The notes beneath the pieces are model-generated. The model saw only the letters and a program-made list of their open reading frames with translations, had not been told where the DNA came from and did not search any database. A stretch of DNA of 64,000 nt from Aestuariicoccus sp032586235 (GTDB lineage Bacteria > Pseudomonadota > Alphaproteobacteria > Rhodobacterales > Rhodobacteraceae), in assembly GCF_032586235.1 (NCBI RefSeq), contig NZ_JAWHTD010000001.1, forward strand, positions 248,001 through 312,000. The letters run 5' to 3'. Position 1 is the first letter of the stretch. Each line of letters begins with the position of its first letter. Made by a program: the position numbers and the translations under genes. Below, one piece after another: positions 1 to 8,517 of this stretch.

Positions 1-677
1 GTGACGATCCGGTCGCCCGGGCGCACCTGGTCGGGGTCCTCCAGAAAGTCGATGGGTGGCGCATTGGTGTTGTCGCCCACCACCAGTGCGCGCTGGCCCG
101 AAGGCTGGATCACCGCCGGAATGCGGCTGGTGGCGTCGGTCAGCAGGATCACGCGGCTGGTGTTGGCCCCCACGCCCGAGATCCGGCCCACCAGCCCGAT
201 CCCGTCCATTGTTGCCCATCCGTCAACAATCCCGTCACGCGACCCCACATTGATCAGCACAGACTGCCGAAAGGGCGAACCCGAATCCGCCAGCACCACC
301 CCGGTGATATAGGTCAGCCGCGGGTCGAGCCGCACATTGTTGAGATCGCGCAGCTTGGCGTTCTCCTGCTCGAGCTGCAGGGCGGCCTCTTTCCACGCGG
401 TCATCTGCCGCAGCTCGCGCCGCAATTCCTGATTCTGCTCGTAGATGCGCTGGTAGCTCTGGAAATCCCGCAGGATCCGGACCGTCGCGGTAACCGGCGC
501 CATCGCCCAGTCCATCCTCGGGACCACCGCATCGACGACTTGCGCGCGAAAGCGTTCGACACGGGGGGAATCGATGCGCCAGACCAGAAAGAGCCCCAGC
601 AGACACAGGATCAGCACCGCCAGAAGCAATCGTTTCAGCGGGCCGGAATAATCATCCTGGCTGCGGTCTCTGGCCAA
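1..677 (-). CDS. mreC: Rod shape-determining protein MreC (3' end cut by window)
   Basis: Reading leftward from a TTG at 677 gives a continuous frame to the window edge (about 225 residues). It has a short basic N-terminus, one transmembrane helix at about residues 14-31 (LLLAVLILCLLGLFLVW), a coiled-coil-like stretch rich in Gln and Glu at about 70-110 (YEQNQELRRELRQ, QLEQENAKLRDL), and then the beta-rich periplasmic part with INVGSRDGIVDGW and GLVGRISGVG, typical of MreC. MreC links the MreB filament to the peptidoglycan elongation machinery at the inner membrane. It lies 30 nt downstream of mreB, as expected for mreBC. A TGA directly abuts the TTG in the same frame, so no upstream start is possible; AAGGGGG a few bases upstream is the ribosome site. 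The C-terminus lies outside the window. Confidence 0.93.
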   Translation of the reverse strand, partial: MARDRSQDDYSGPLKRLLLAVLILCLLGLFLVWRIDSPRVERFRAQVVDAVVPRMDWAMAPVTATVRILRDFQSYQRIYEQNQELRRELRQMTAWKEAALQLEQENAKLRDLNNVRLDPRLTYITGVVLADSGSPFRQSVLINVGSRDGIVDGWATMDGIGLVGRISGVGANTSRVILLTDATSRIPAVIQPSGQRALVVGDNTNAPPIDFLEDPDQVRPGDRIV

Positions 678-707
678 TCATACCCCCTTGCCAAAGCGTG
701 GGACATA

Positions 708-1754
708 TCAGCTGTCGTAGTCAATCGCGTGGCGCAGCTGTTTTTCGTATTCCAGCGCCTTGCCAGTGCCCAGGGCCACGCAGTTGAGCGATTCGTCGGC
801 GATCGACACCGCCAGTCCGGTCTGTTCGCGCAGCGCCAGGTCCAGATCGCCCAGCAGAGCGCCGCCGCCCGTCAGCATCACGCCCCGGTCGACGATATCG
901 GCGGCCAGGTCCGGCGGGGTGGCTTCCAGCGCGGTCATCACCGCCTCGCAGATTGCCTGCACGGGCTCGCTCAGCGCCTCGGCGACCTGCGCCTGGCTGA
1001 TCTCGGTCTCTTTCGGCACGCCGTTCAGCAGGTCGCGGCCCCGGATCTGCATCGACGACCCGCGCCCGTCGTCGGGCATCCGCGCGGTGCCGATCGAGGT
1101 CTTGATGCGCTCGGCGGTGGATTCGCCGACCAGCAGATTCTGCTGCCGGCGCAGGTAGTTGATGATCGCCTCGTCCATCCGGTCGCCGCCCACCCGGACC
1201 GACCGGGCATAGACGATGTCGCCAAGGCTCAGCACCGCCACCTCGGTGGTGCCGCCGCCGATGTCCACGACCATGTTACCGGTGGGGTCGGTGATCGGCA
1301 TGCCCGCGCCGATGGCCGCCGCGATGGGTTCGGCGATCAGCCCCGCCTTGCGCGCGCCCGCGCTCAGCACCGATTGCCGGATCGCCCGCTTTTCGACGGG
1401 CGTCGCGCCATGCGGTACGCAGACGATGATCTTGGGCTTCGAGAAGGTCGACCGCTTGTGCACCTTGCGGATGAAGTGCTTGATCATCTCCTCGGCCACG
1501 TCGAAATCGGCGATCACGCCTTCGCGCATGGGCCGGATCGCCTCGATGCTGCCCGGCGTGCGGCCCAGCATCAGCTTGGCGTCCTCGCCCACGGCCAGCA
1601 CCTTCTTTACGCCGTCCTTGACGTGATAGGCCACGACCGACGGCTCGGACAGGATCACGCCACGGCCCTTCACATAGACCAGCGTGTTCGCCGTGCCGAG
1701 GTCGATGGCCATATCCGCCGAGAATATGCCCAGAAGTTTGTCCAGTCCAAACAT
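708..1754 (-). CDS. mreB: Rod shape-determining protein MreB, actin-like ATPase
   Basis: 348 residues, full length for MreB. The actin-fold ATP-binding motifs are visible: phosphate-1 loop AIDLGTANTLVYVKG at about residues 16-30 and phosphate-2 loop DIGGGTTEVAVL from residue 164. An N-terminal amphipathic MFGLDKLLGIFSADM matches the membrane-binding end of MreB. It forms curved filaments on the inner face of the membrane that direct lateral wall synthesis. mreC follows 30 nt downstream on the same strand, so the two are probably cotranscribed. Upstream there is a 151-bp gap to a C13 peptidase gene. Identification is secure. Confidence 0.97.
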   Translation of the reverse strand: MFGLDKLLGIFSADMAIDLGTANTLVYVKGRGVILSEPSVVAYHVKDGVKKVLAVGEDAKLMLGRTPGSIEAIRPMREGVIADFDVAEEMIKHFIRKVHKRSTFSKPKIIVCVPHGATPVEKRAIRQSVLSAGARKAGLIAEPIAAAIGAGMPITDPTGNMVVDIGGGTTEVAVLSLGDIVYARSVRVGGDRMDEAIINYLRRQQNLLVGESTAERIKTSIGTARMPDDGRGSSMQIRGRDLLNGVPKETEISQAQVAEALSEPVQAICEAVMTALEATPPDLAADIVDRGVMLTGGGALLGDLDLALREQTGLAVSIADESLNCVALGTGKALEYEKQLRHAIDYDS

Positions 1755-1782
1755 GCGTGCCTTGCCCTAAAACGTCGGTTTG

Positions 1783-1805
1783 CCCGCGACTCTGTCGAGT
1801 GCGGG
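1783..1805 (-). terminator. Hairpin between C13 peptidase and mreB
   Basis: An imperfect stem (CCCGC-ACTC paired with GAGT-GCGGG, 4-nt loop) lies in the 151-bp gap (1755-1905) between the C13 peptidase stop and the mreB start. Read leftward it is followed by a short T-containing stretch (GTTTTA), compatible with a weak terminator that would separate the peptidase transcript from mreBC. Nothing else is recognisable in this gap. Confidence 0.45.
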
Positions 1806-1905
1806 TTTGTCGCCCTTATAGGCACGCGGGCGGTGGGGCGAAAGGGTGCGCGCAGGGGAAATCAGCTTGATATCGCCGATCCGTGAAGACGGCCCCTGCC
1901 GCCGC

Positions 1906-3279
1906 TCATTCTGCAGCCAAGGCCTGCCGCTGGCGTTCCGAATCGAGCCGGTCCAGATGTGCCGCCACCTCGGTGCCCACGGACATCTGCGGGCGCGATG
2001 GCGTGTGGCCCGCGTCCTCTTCCCACGCCGTGACGGTGTCGCGCGCGACCTCGAACGCCCGGCGCAGATCGGTCGAGGCGCCAACGCCCTCTTCCCAGAA
2101 CGCCCGCCCGAACCAGGTCCAGCCCTCATGGTCGCCGCAGCCGAACGAATTCGTCTCGGCCGAGCTCGCGGTGATGACCAGCCGGCTCGGCGCTTCGAGA
2201 TCGTCCACGAAAGAGCCGGAGTAGCAGGCCGACACCACGATGGCGAGGTTGGGAATGTCCGCGGCGTCAAGGATCGCCGCCAGACGTCCGGCGCTCATGT
2301 CCTGAAGCCAGCCGCCCGGCATTTCCAGCGACAGGTTGTCCGGGCTCCCGTGCGAGGTGAGGAACACAATCGCCATGTCCTCGTCGCGGTTCATCCTTGC
2401 GCCGATCGCCGCCAGCGCGCGTTCAAGGTTGACGTGGTTTGCCATGGGCGTTCGCAGCGGGTCGGGGGCGCTGTTGGCCAAAATGACAACCCGTTCGGGG
2501 CCGGCAAGACCGTCGCCCAGAATACCGGCCACCGCATGCGCCTCGTAGGCGAACACCTTTTCAAAGCCGTAGCCGCCGAAGGTGACCGCATAGACATCGA
2601 CCAGCCCCGGCCTTTGCGGCGCAAGCGCATCCGTCTGCGCCCTCAGAAGACCGGACTGTTCGGCGTAGAGCCGTTCGGTTTCGATCCAGACCGACGCCTC
2701 CTCTTCCGATGCGGACGCCGGGTCTGCTTCCCAAAAGAGCGGCCAGGTGGCCTGTTCGAACTGAACCGCCGCCGAAACGGCGATCACCGGAACCAGCCCC
2801 GGCAGCGCCCGCCACCCCCGGCTGCCCGCCTCACGTGCCACGCGCCAGAACCCGGCGCCCAACAACGAAAAGCCAAGCACCACAACCCCGACCCCCGGCG
2901 CGATTTGCAGCATCCCTTCCGAATATTCGAAGAGCTCCCAAAACAGGATCGCCACGACGCAATTGAAGACCGAAACCCAGCATGTCACCAGCAGAGCGGC
3001 AGGCAAAAGCGCGCCGCTTCCCGTGATCGTCAGACCCAGCGCGAGGCCGAGCGCGGTCAGCAGCCAGCCGCCGAAGTAAACGAAGAACCCGGTCCTGTTC
3101 GGGGTCGCCCCGGGGCCGGTGAGGAAGGCTTCGAAAAGAACGCCGGCGGCAAGGGCCACAAGCACCGCCAGTACGATCTGCCCCGGTGTCGCCGTCATGA
3201 AACCGGCGGTCTCGCGCCGGAACAGCGCGCGCCACGGAAAGGCGGCATTGCGCAGGGTCTCAAACATCACATTCTGCAT
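1906..3279 (-). CDS. Membrane-anchored C13-family (legumain/caspase-fold) peptidase
   Basis: 457 residues. The N-terminal ~170 residues hold four or five hydrophobic helices (for example IVLAVLVALAAGVLFEAFL and GVGVVVLGFSLLGAGF). The C-terminal ~240 residues resemble bacterial peptidase C13: a His at about 310 in FLTSHGSPDN and a Cys at about 352 in VVSACYSGSF form the expected His/Cys dyad, and VDVYAVTFGGYGFEKVF is the usual first strand and loop. The likely role is a cysteine peptidase facing one side of the inner membrane; its substrate is unknown. The ATG at 3279 is chosen because GGAG sits 8 nt upstream; a GTG at 3288 has no usable site. It is upstream of mreB on the same strand with a 151-bp gap, so a link to cell shape is only positional. 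Confidence 0.85.
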   Translation of the reverse strand: MQNVMFETLRNAAFPWRALFRRETAGFMTATPGQIVLAVLVALAAGVLFEAFLTGPGATPNRTGFFVYFGGWLLTALGLALGLTITGSGALLPAALLVTCWVSVFNCVVAILFWELFEYSEGMLQIAPGVGVVVLGFSLLGAGFWRVAREAGSRGWRALPGLVPVIAVSAAVQFEQATWPLFWEADPASASEEEASVWIETERLYAEQSGLLRAQTDALAPQRPGLVDVYAVTFGGYGFEKVFAYEAHAVAGILGDGLAGPERVVILANSAPDPLRTPMANHVNLERALAAIGARMNRDEDMAIVFLTSHGSPDNLSLEMPGGWLQDMSAGRLAAILDAADIPNLAIVVSACYSGSFVDDLEAPSRLVITASSAETNSFGCGDHEGWTWFGRAFWEEGVGASTDLRRAFEVARDTVTAWEEDAGHTPSRPQMSVGTEVAAHLDRLDSERQRQALAAE

Positions 3280-3474
3280 GTATAACACTCCAACTCGTTA
3301 TGTTTTCTACCTGAGGGCGTATTTCGTCGCGGGCTTGGCGCAAGCGTGGTCTTCCGAGGGCAAGGGGGTTTGCCCGATGCCATGTCGCTTTCCCGCCATG
3401 ACGTGTCGGGCCAGTTCAGCGTCGCCGCGCGAGGGGATGTAGGTACGTCCCAAACGCTTGTCGGAGACGTCCTC

Positions 3475-5979
3475 ATGAAGACCCAAGTCAAAGCCCTTGT
3501 CGTCGGCGGCGGTGCCGTCGGAACCTCCATCGCCTACCACCTCGCCCGCGCGGGGTGGGACGACGTGATGCTGCTCGAACGCGACGAGCTGACGTCGGGC
3601 TCGACCTGGCATGCGGCGGGGCTTCTGCCGTATTTCAACATGTCCTACGCGACGACCCACATCCACGACTACTCGATCAAGTTCTACAAGACGCTCGAAG
3701 AGGAAACCGGCCTCAACGCGGGTTTCTTCGTGGTGGGCAACCTGCGCATGGCGCAGACCGACGCGCGCATGGACGAATACATGCTCTACGCCTCGACCGC
3801 CGAGACCTGCGGCGTGCCCTACGAATGGATGACCCCCGCGCAGATCAAGGACCGCTGGCCGCTGGTGCGCACCGAGGACCTGAAAGGCGCGATCTACCAC
3901 CCCACGGACGGCTACATTAACCCCGCCGACGTCACGATGGCGATGGCCAAGGGCGCGCGCCAGCGCGGCGTGACGATCGAGCGCAAATGGCAGGTCGACA
4001 GCTACACCTGGGCGGGCGACCACTGGGATGTGGGCGTCACCAAGATGGTCGAGAAAGGCGGCAACCTGGTGCCCTCGGACGAGCAGATGGTGATCCAGGC
4101 CGAACACGTCGTCACCGCCACCGGCAACCACGCGCAGCGCACCGCCAAGCTGCTGGGCCTCAAGATCCCCGCCATTCCGGTCGAACACCAGTACATCGTC
4201 ACCGAACCCGATCCGGCGCTCGTCGAATGGCGCAAGGCCGGCAATGCCGAACACCCGGTGCTGCGCGATGCCGACGCCAAGTGGTACGTGCGCGAGGAAC
4301 GCGGCGGCTGGATCCTGGGCCCCTACGAGCTTAACGCGCCCGCGCGGTTCGAATATGGCGTGCCCGACAGCTTCCGCGCCGACCTCTTCCCGCTCGATCT
4401 GGAACGGATCGAAGAGGAATACATGTCGATGATCCACCGCCTCCCGTCCTCGGAAGAGGTGGGGCTCAAGGACGATTACAACGGCCCGATCTGCTACACG
4501 CCCGACGGCAACCCGCTGATCGGCCCCGCGCCAGGGCTGCGCAACATGTGGCTGGCCGAGGGCTTTTCCTTCGGCATCACCGCCGCCGGCGGGGCAGGGT
4601 ACTACCTGGCGCAGCTGATGGTCGAGGGCGAGGCCGAGATCGACATGGCCTCGCTCGACCCCAAGCGCTACGGCAGCTGGATGACCACCGAATACGCCGC
4701 GCGCAAGAACGAAGAGGCGTATGAGCACGTCTACATCCTGCACCACCCCGACGAGGAACGTCCCGCCTGCCGCCCCCTGCGCACCGCGCCCGCCTACGAC
4801 CGGCAAAAGGCGCTGGGCGCGCAGTTCGGCTGCGTCAACGGCTGGGAGCGGCCCAATTATTACGGCCCCACGGATGCGCCCGACACCTTCGACCACGACG
4901 CCCGCAGCTTCCGCCGCGGCGGCTGGTGGCAATATGCGGTGGACGAGGCCAAGGCCGTACGCGAAGGCGTCGGCCTGATCGACGCCACCGCCTTCACCAA
5001 GCATGTGGTCAAGGGCCCCGGCGCGACGCAGTTCCTCGATTGGTTCACCTGCAACAAACTGCCAAAGGTGGGCCGGATCAACCTGACCTACGCGCTGACA
5101 TCGCACGGCACCACCCGCACAGAATACACCATCGTGCGGCTGGCCGAGGACGAATACTACCTCGTCTCCGCCGGGGCCTGGACGGCCTATGACGCCGACT
5201 ACCTGCGCAAGGCCGCCGCCGACAAGGCACCCGAGTTCGGCTATATCGAGATCCAGGACGTCACCACCCAATGGGGCGTCTTCGCCATCGCAGGGCCGAA
5301 ATCCCGCGAGGTGCTGGGCGAGATCGTCAAGGATGCCGACCCCTCAACCGTGCTGGGCAACAAGCGCTTTCCCTGGCTCTCGTGCCGCGACATCGAGCTG
5401 GGCATGTGCCCGGTCCGCGCCATCCGCGTCGCCTATACTGGTGAATTGGGCTGGGAACTGCACCACCCGATCGAGATGCAGAACTACCTCTGGGACCAGC
5501 TGATGGCGGCGGGCGCAAAGCACGGGATGAAGCTGGTGGGCGCGCGGGCGCAGAACTGGCTCCGCCAGGAGAAAAGCTACCGCGCCTTCGGCACCGAACT
5601 GGGTCGCGACGCCACCCCGCTCGAGGCCGACCTGCCGCGCTTCGTGGATTTGTCCAAGGACTTCCACGGCAAGGCGGCGATGGAGCAGACGGGGGTGCGC
5701 GCCAAATGCTGCACCCTGCTGATCGACGGCCCCGATGACGCCGACCCCTGGGGCCGCGAGGCGCTCTATACCCCCGACGGCGCCCGCGTCGGCCGCCTGA
5801 CCTCGGGCGGCTACTCGGTCGCCTTCGGCAAGTCGATCGGCATGGGCTACGTCACCCCTGAACTCGCCACGCCCGGCACGAAGCTCCAGGTCAAGATGCA
5901 GGACAGGCTCTGGGACACCGAGGTGGTCGAAGACAGCCCCTACGACCCCAGGAACGAAGCGATCCGCAAGGACGTCTGA
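3475..5979 (+). CDS. FAD-dependent dimethylglycine/sarcosine dehydrogenase-like protein with GcvT domain
   Basis: 834 residues in the DAO-FAO_M-GCV_T-GCV_T_C order of dimethylglycine dehydrogenase and sarcosine dehydrogenase. The Rossmann motif VVGGGAVGTSIAYHLA is at about residues 9-24. His46 in TSGSTWHAAGLLPYF aligns with the histidine that carries FAD covalently in this family. The C-terminal half (about 470-830) is an aminomethyltransferase-like folate domain (YTGELGWELHHP, LTSGGYSVAFGKSIGMGYV). The expected chemistry is oxidative N-demethylation of a glycine derivative, passing the one-carbon unit to tetrahydrofolate; the exact substrate cannot be read. The ATG at 3475 is preceded by GGAGACG and directly precedes the Rossmann strand. 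It is monocistronic, followed by a hairpin at 5993. Confidence 0.88.
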   Translation: MKTQVKALVVGGGAVGTSIAYHLARAGWDDVMLLERDELTSGSTWHAAGLLPYFNMSYATTHIHDYSIKFYKTLEEETGLNAGFFVVGNLRMAQTDARMDEYMLYASTAETCGVPYEWMTPAQIKDRWPLVRTEDLKGAIYHPTDGYINPADVTMAMAKGARQRGVTIERKWQVDSYTWAGDHWDVGVTKMVEKGGNLVPSDEQMVIQAEHVVTATGNHAQRTAKLLGLKIPAIPVEHQYIVTEPDPALVEWRKAGNAEHPVLRDADAKWYVREERGGWILGPYELNAPARFEYGVPDSFRADLFPLDLERIEEEYMSMIHRLPSSEEVGLKDDYNGPICYTPDGNPLIGPAPGLRNMWLAEGFSFGITAAGGAGYYLAQLMVEGEAEIDMASLDPKRYGSWMTTEYAARKNEEAYEHVYILHHPDEERPACRPLRTAPAYDRQKALGAQFGCVNGWERPNYYGPTDAPDTFDHDARSFRRGGWWQYAVDEAKAVREGVGLIDATAFTKHVVKGPGATQFLDWFTCNKLPKVGRINLTYALTSHGTTRTEYTIVRLAEDEYYLVSAGAWTAYDADYLRKAAADKAPEFGYIEIQDVTTQWGVFAIAGPKSREVLGEIVKDADPSTVLGNKRFPWLSCRDIELGMCPVRAIRVAYTGELGWELHHPIEMQNYLWDQLMAAGAKHGMKLVGARAQNWLRQEKSYRAFGTELGRDATPLEADLPRFVDLSKDFHGKAAMEQTGVRAKCCTLLIDGPDDADPWGREALYTPDGARVGRLTSGGYSVAFGKSIGMGYVTPELATPGTKLQVKMQDRLWDTEVVEDSPYDPRNEAIRKDV

Positions 5980-5992
5980 GCCAACGACCCCG

Positions 5993-6021
5993 CCGCGACG
6001 GCGCCCCTCCGACCGTCGCGG
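5993..6021 (+). terminator. Terminator-like hairpin after the dehydrogenase gene
   Basis: A perfect 9-bp stem (CCGCGACGG at 5993-6001 and CCGTCGCGG at 6013-6021) with an 11-nt loop starts 14 nt after the dehydrogenase stop codon. There is no T-tract, common in GC-rich genomes. The rest of the 5980-6180 gap is taken up by the repeat at 6057. Confidence 0.6.
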
Positions 6022-6056
6022 CAAAGGACAAACGGGCGGGGGCTTCCGCGTCGCCC

Positions 6057-6120
6057 CCGCCCTTTCACTGATCCCCAAATATCCCGGGGGGCTGCGCAGC
6101 AGCGGGGGCAGCGCCCCCTC
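6057..6120 (+). repeat. 64-bp dispersed hairpin repeat, copy 1
   Basis: This segment matches 30626-30689 at 61 of 64 positions. It starts with CCGCCCTTTCACTGATCC, passes through an AAATATCCCGGGGGG core and ends in a GC hairpin (GGGGGCTGC paired with GCAGC-GCCCCC). Here it lies in the gap between the dehydrogenase gene and ytoQ and is not translated. In the second copy its first 15 bases are the last codons of a gene. Confidence 0.85.
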
Positions 6121-6180
6121 CTCCGGTTGCCATCCGGCGGCCCAGGCGTATGTTGTGCGCCAAATCAGAGGAGATGGGAT

Positions 6181-6630
6181 ATGGGACTGAACGTCTATCT
6201 TTCGGGCGAGATTCACACCGACTGGCGCGAGCAGATCATCGACGGGGCGCAGGGGCTTGACGTGACCTTCAACGCGCCGGTGACCGATCACGCCGCCAGC
6301 GACGATTGCGGCGTCGCCATCCTCGGGGCCGAAGAGGACAAGTACTGGCACGACCACAAGGGCGCGATGGTCAACGCCATCCGCACCCGCAAGGGGATCG
6401 AGGACGCCGACGTGGTCGTGGTGCGTTTCGGCGACAAGTACAAGCAGTGGAACGCGGCCTTCGATGCGGGCTATGCTTCGGCGCTGGGCAAGTCGCTGAT
6501 CATCCTGCAGCCGCCCGAGCACGACCATGCGCTCAAAGAGGTGGACGCGGCGGCGCTGGCCATGGCGCGCACACCGCAGCAGGTGGTGCAGATCCTGCGC
6601 TACGTCCTGACCGGCGCGCTGCCGGGCTGA
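6181..6630 (+). CDS. ytoQ: YtoQ family protein
   Basis: 149 residues, the usual length for the YtoQ family (nucleoside 2-deoxyribosyltransferase-like fold). MGLNVYLSGEIHTDWREQII at the N-terminus and the central acidic stretch with KYWHDHKGAMVNAIR are characteristic. The biochemical role of YtoQ is not established. The ATG at 6181 follows AGAGGAG at a good distance; an in-frame extension upstream to 6127 would run into the repeat and is not supported. It is followed by mscL 143 bp later on the same strand, with a repeat in the gap. Confidence 0.88.
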   Translation: MGLNVYLSGEIHTDWREQIIDGAQGLDVTFNAPVTDHAASDDCGVAILGAEEDKYWHDHKGAMVNAIRTRKGIEDADVVVVRFGDKYKQWNAAFDAGYASALGKSLIILQPPEHDHALKEVDAAALAMARTPQQVVQILRYVLTGALPG

Positions 6631-6639
6631 CCTCGGCGC

Positions 6640-6665
6640 GGTGCGCGGGGACCGCGCACCCTACG
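6640..6665 (+). repeat. GTAGGGTGCGCA palindromic repeat, copy 1
   Basis: A short palindrome of the form GGTGCGC-(loop)-GCGCACCCTACG. Related copies are at 21279, 21321, 22647 and 40259. It starts 10 nt after the ytoQ stop and lies in the untranslated gap before mscL. Confidence 0.85.
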
Positions 6666-6772
6666 GGCCTTTCGCAGAGAAGTTTGGCGTTGCGCTGTAC
6701 GCCCTGGCCTGCCTTTACTGTCGCGTGCCGGCCAGCCGGACGGCCGGCGTCAGCTTATCTTCGGGAAATCAC

Positions 6773-7198
6773 ATGATCCAGGAATTCAAGCAATTCATCG
6801 CCCGGGGCAATGTCATGGACATGGCCGTGGGCATCATCATCGGAGCGGCCTTCACCGCCATCGTCAAATCGCTTGTCGGCGACATCATCAACCCGATCAT
6901 CGCGCTCTTCACCGGCGGGATCGACTTCTCGGGCTGGTTCTACGTGCTGGGCGACGGCGAATTCGCCTCGATCGAAGCGGCGACCGAGGCCGGGGTCCCG
7001 GTCTTTGCCATCGGCACCTTCATTATGGCGGTGATCAATTTCCTGATCGTCGCCTTCGCGGTGTTCATGCTGGTCAAGACGGTCAACCGCATCAAGGCCG
7101 CGGCCGAGACGCCCGAGAACCCCGCCGAGGAAGAGGCCCCAGCGGGCCCGACCGAGCTGGAGGTCCTGCTGGAGATCCGCGACGCGCTCAAGCGCTGA
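6773..7198 (+). CDS. mscL: Large-conductance mechanosensitive channel MscL
   Basis: 141 residues. It begins MIQEFKQFIARGNVMDMAVG, the N-terminal amphipathic helix and TM1 start of MscL, followed by GIIIGAAFTAIVKSLVGDII (pore helix), a periplasmic loop at about 50-75, TM2 (IGTFIMAVINFLIVAFAVFML) and a C-terminal helical bundle ending LEVLLEIRDALKR. It is an inner-membrane channel that opens under membrane tension during hypo-osmotic shock. The ATG at 6773 gives the canonical N-terminus; upstream codons in frame cross the repeat at 6640. It converges with ald, separated by a strong hairpin. Confidence 0.97.
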   Translation: MIQEFKQFIARGNVMDMAVGIIIGAAFTAIVKSLVGDIINPIIALFTGGIDFSGWFYVLGDGEFASIEAATEAGVPVFAIGTFIMAVINFLIVAFAVFMLVKTVNRIKAAAETPENPAEEEAPAGPTELEVLLEIRDALKR

Positions 7199-7215
7199 GC
7201 GCCCCTCGAAAAGCA

Positions 7216-7246
7216 ATCGGCCGGGCCCCTCGCGGGCCCGGCCGAT
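7216..7246. terminator. Bidirectional terminator between mscL and ald
   Basis: A perfect 13-bp inverted repeat (ATCGGCCGGGCCC with GGGCCCGGCCGAT) with a 5-nt loop sits between the converging mscL and ald genes. Position and strength suggest it ends both transcripts. Confidence 0.8.
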
Positions 7247-7252
7247 CCGCAG

Positions 7253-8377
7253 TCAGGCGGCGGTCTTCAGCGCCAGTTGCGGCGCGGTCACGTCCATCCC
7301 CAGCGCCTTGCCCACGGCATAATACGTCAGCCGCCCGGCATGGACGTTCAGACCGTCCAGCAGATGTGGATCATCCGCGCAGGCCTGCCGCCAGCCCTTG
7401 TCGGCCAGCGCCAGCATGTAGGGCATCGTCGCGTTGCCCAGAGCGATGGTCGAGGTGCGCGCAACCGCCCCCGGCATATTGGCCACGCAGTAATGCATGA
7501 TCCCGTCGACCTCGTAGATCGGATCGGCATGGGTGGTGGCCTTCGACGTTTCGAAACAGCCGCCCTGGTCGATGGCCACATCGACCAGCGCCGCCCCGGG
7601 CTTCATCATGGCGAAGTCGGCGCGCTTGACCAGCTTGGGCGCCGCGGCGCCGGGCACCAGAACCGCGCCGATCACCATATCCGCCGCGCCCAGATGCTCG
7701 GCCAGCAGGCCCGCGCTGGAATAGCCGGTGCGGAAGGTGCCACCGAAGACTTCGTCGAGATAGCGCAGCCGCGCCAGCGAACGGTCGAGCACGGTCACTT
7801 CGGCGCCCATACCCGCGGCGATGCGCGCCGCGTGGGTGCCGACCACGCCGCCGCCGATGACCAGCACCCGCGCCGGGCCGACGCCGGGCACGCCGCCCAT
7901 CAGCACACCGCGCCCGCCATTGGCCTTCTGCAGCGTCCATGCACCCATCTGCGGCGCCAGACGGCCCGCGACCTCGGACATCGGGGCCAGCAGCGGCAGC
8001 CCGCCGCGCTCGTCGGTCACGGTTTCATAGGCAATCGCGGTGCAGCCCGAGGCCAGCAGATCGCGGGTTTGCTCGGGGTCGGGGGCGAGATGCAGATAGG
8101 TGAAAAGCAGCTGACCCTCGCGCAGCATCTTGCGCTCGATCGCCTGCGGCTCTTTGACCTTCACGATCATGTCGGCGGTGGCAAAGATTTCCTCGGCGGT
8201 GTCGAGGATCGCCGCCCCGGCGGCCTCGTAATCGGCATCGGTGAAGCCGGCGCCAAGGCCTGCGCCTTTCTGGATCACCACGTCATGGCCGTGGGCGACG
8301 GCCTCGCGCGCGGCGTTGGGCGTGACGCCAACGCGGAATTCCTGGGGTTTGATCTCTGTCGGGCATCCGATTTTCAT
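7253..8377 (-). CDS. ald: Alanine dehydrogenase
   Basis: 374 residues, normal length for NAD-dependent L-alanine dehydrogenase, which interconverts alanine with pyruvate plus ammonia. MKIGCPTEIKPQEFRVGVTP is the family's N-terminus; DMIVKVKEP and FTYLHLAPD carry the catalytic Lys and His, and VLVIGGGVVGTHAARIAAGMGAEV is the NAD-binding Rossmann motif. The ATG at 8377 has AGGAGGAGCTGCC just upstream, a strong ribosome site. It is divergent from an Lrp/AsnC regulator, a standard arrangement in which the regulator controls ald in response to alanine. Confidence 0.96.
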   Translation of the reverse strand: MKIGCPTEIKPQEFRVGVTPNAAREAVAHGHDVVIQKGAGLGAGFTDADYEAAGAAILDTAEEIFATADMIVKVKEPQAIERKMLREGQLLFTYLHLAPDPEQTRDLLASGCTAIAYETVTDERGGLPLLAPMSEVAGRLAPQMGAWTLQKANGGRGVLMGGVPGVGPARVLVIGGGVVGTHAARIAAGMGAEVTVLDRSLARLRYLDEVFGGTFRTGYSSAGLLAEHLGAADMVIGAVLVPGAAAPKLVKRADFAMMKPGAALVDVAIDQGGCFETSKATTHADPIYEVDGIMHYCVANMPGAVARTSTIALGNATMPYMLALADKGWRQACADDPHLLDGLNVHAGRLTYYAVGKALGMDVTAPQLALKTAA

Positions 8378-8405
8378 GGCAGCTCCTCCTGTCTGACGCT
8401 TGACC

Positions 8406-8496
8406 GCATATTGCGCCAAATCGCTTGCAATTTCCGTGCAAGTCTGGTGCGCTGATAGCGATAAAGGTCGAAGGATCTTCGAGCATATTGCCAAAT
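8406..8496. promoter_or_regulatory. Candidate Lrp/AsnC operator region between ald and its regulator
   Basis: The 140-bp divergent gap (8378-8517) contains two direct copies of GCATATTGC(GC)CAAAT (8406-8421 and 8483-8496), 77 bp apart, plus a perfect inverted repeat CTTGCA-N7-TGCAAG at 8424-8442. Spacing near a whole number of helical turns and symmetry fit an octameric Lrp-type regulator wrapping DNA. The assignment to the adjacent regulator is inference. Confidence 0.5.
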
Positions 8497-8517
8497 GGCC
8501 GCAGAAAAGGGACGTAA

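Noticed and set aside
3307..5271. A 654-codon leftward frame opposite the dehydrogenase gene.
   Set aside because: It mirrors the codon structure of the FAD dehydrogenase, contains His/Val/Gly-rich antisense composition and has no motif.
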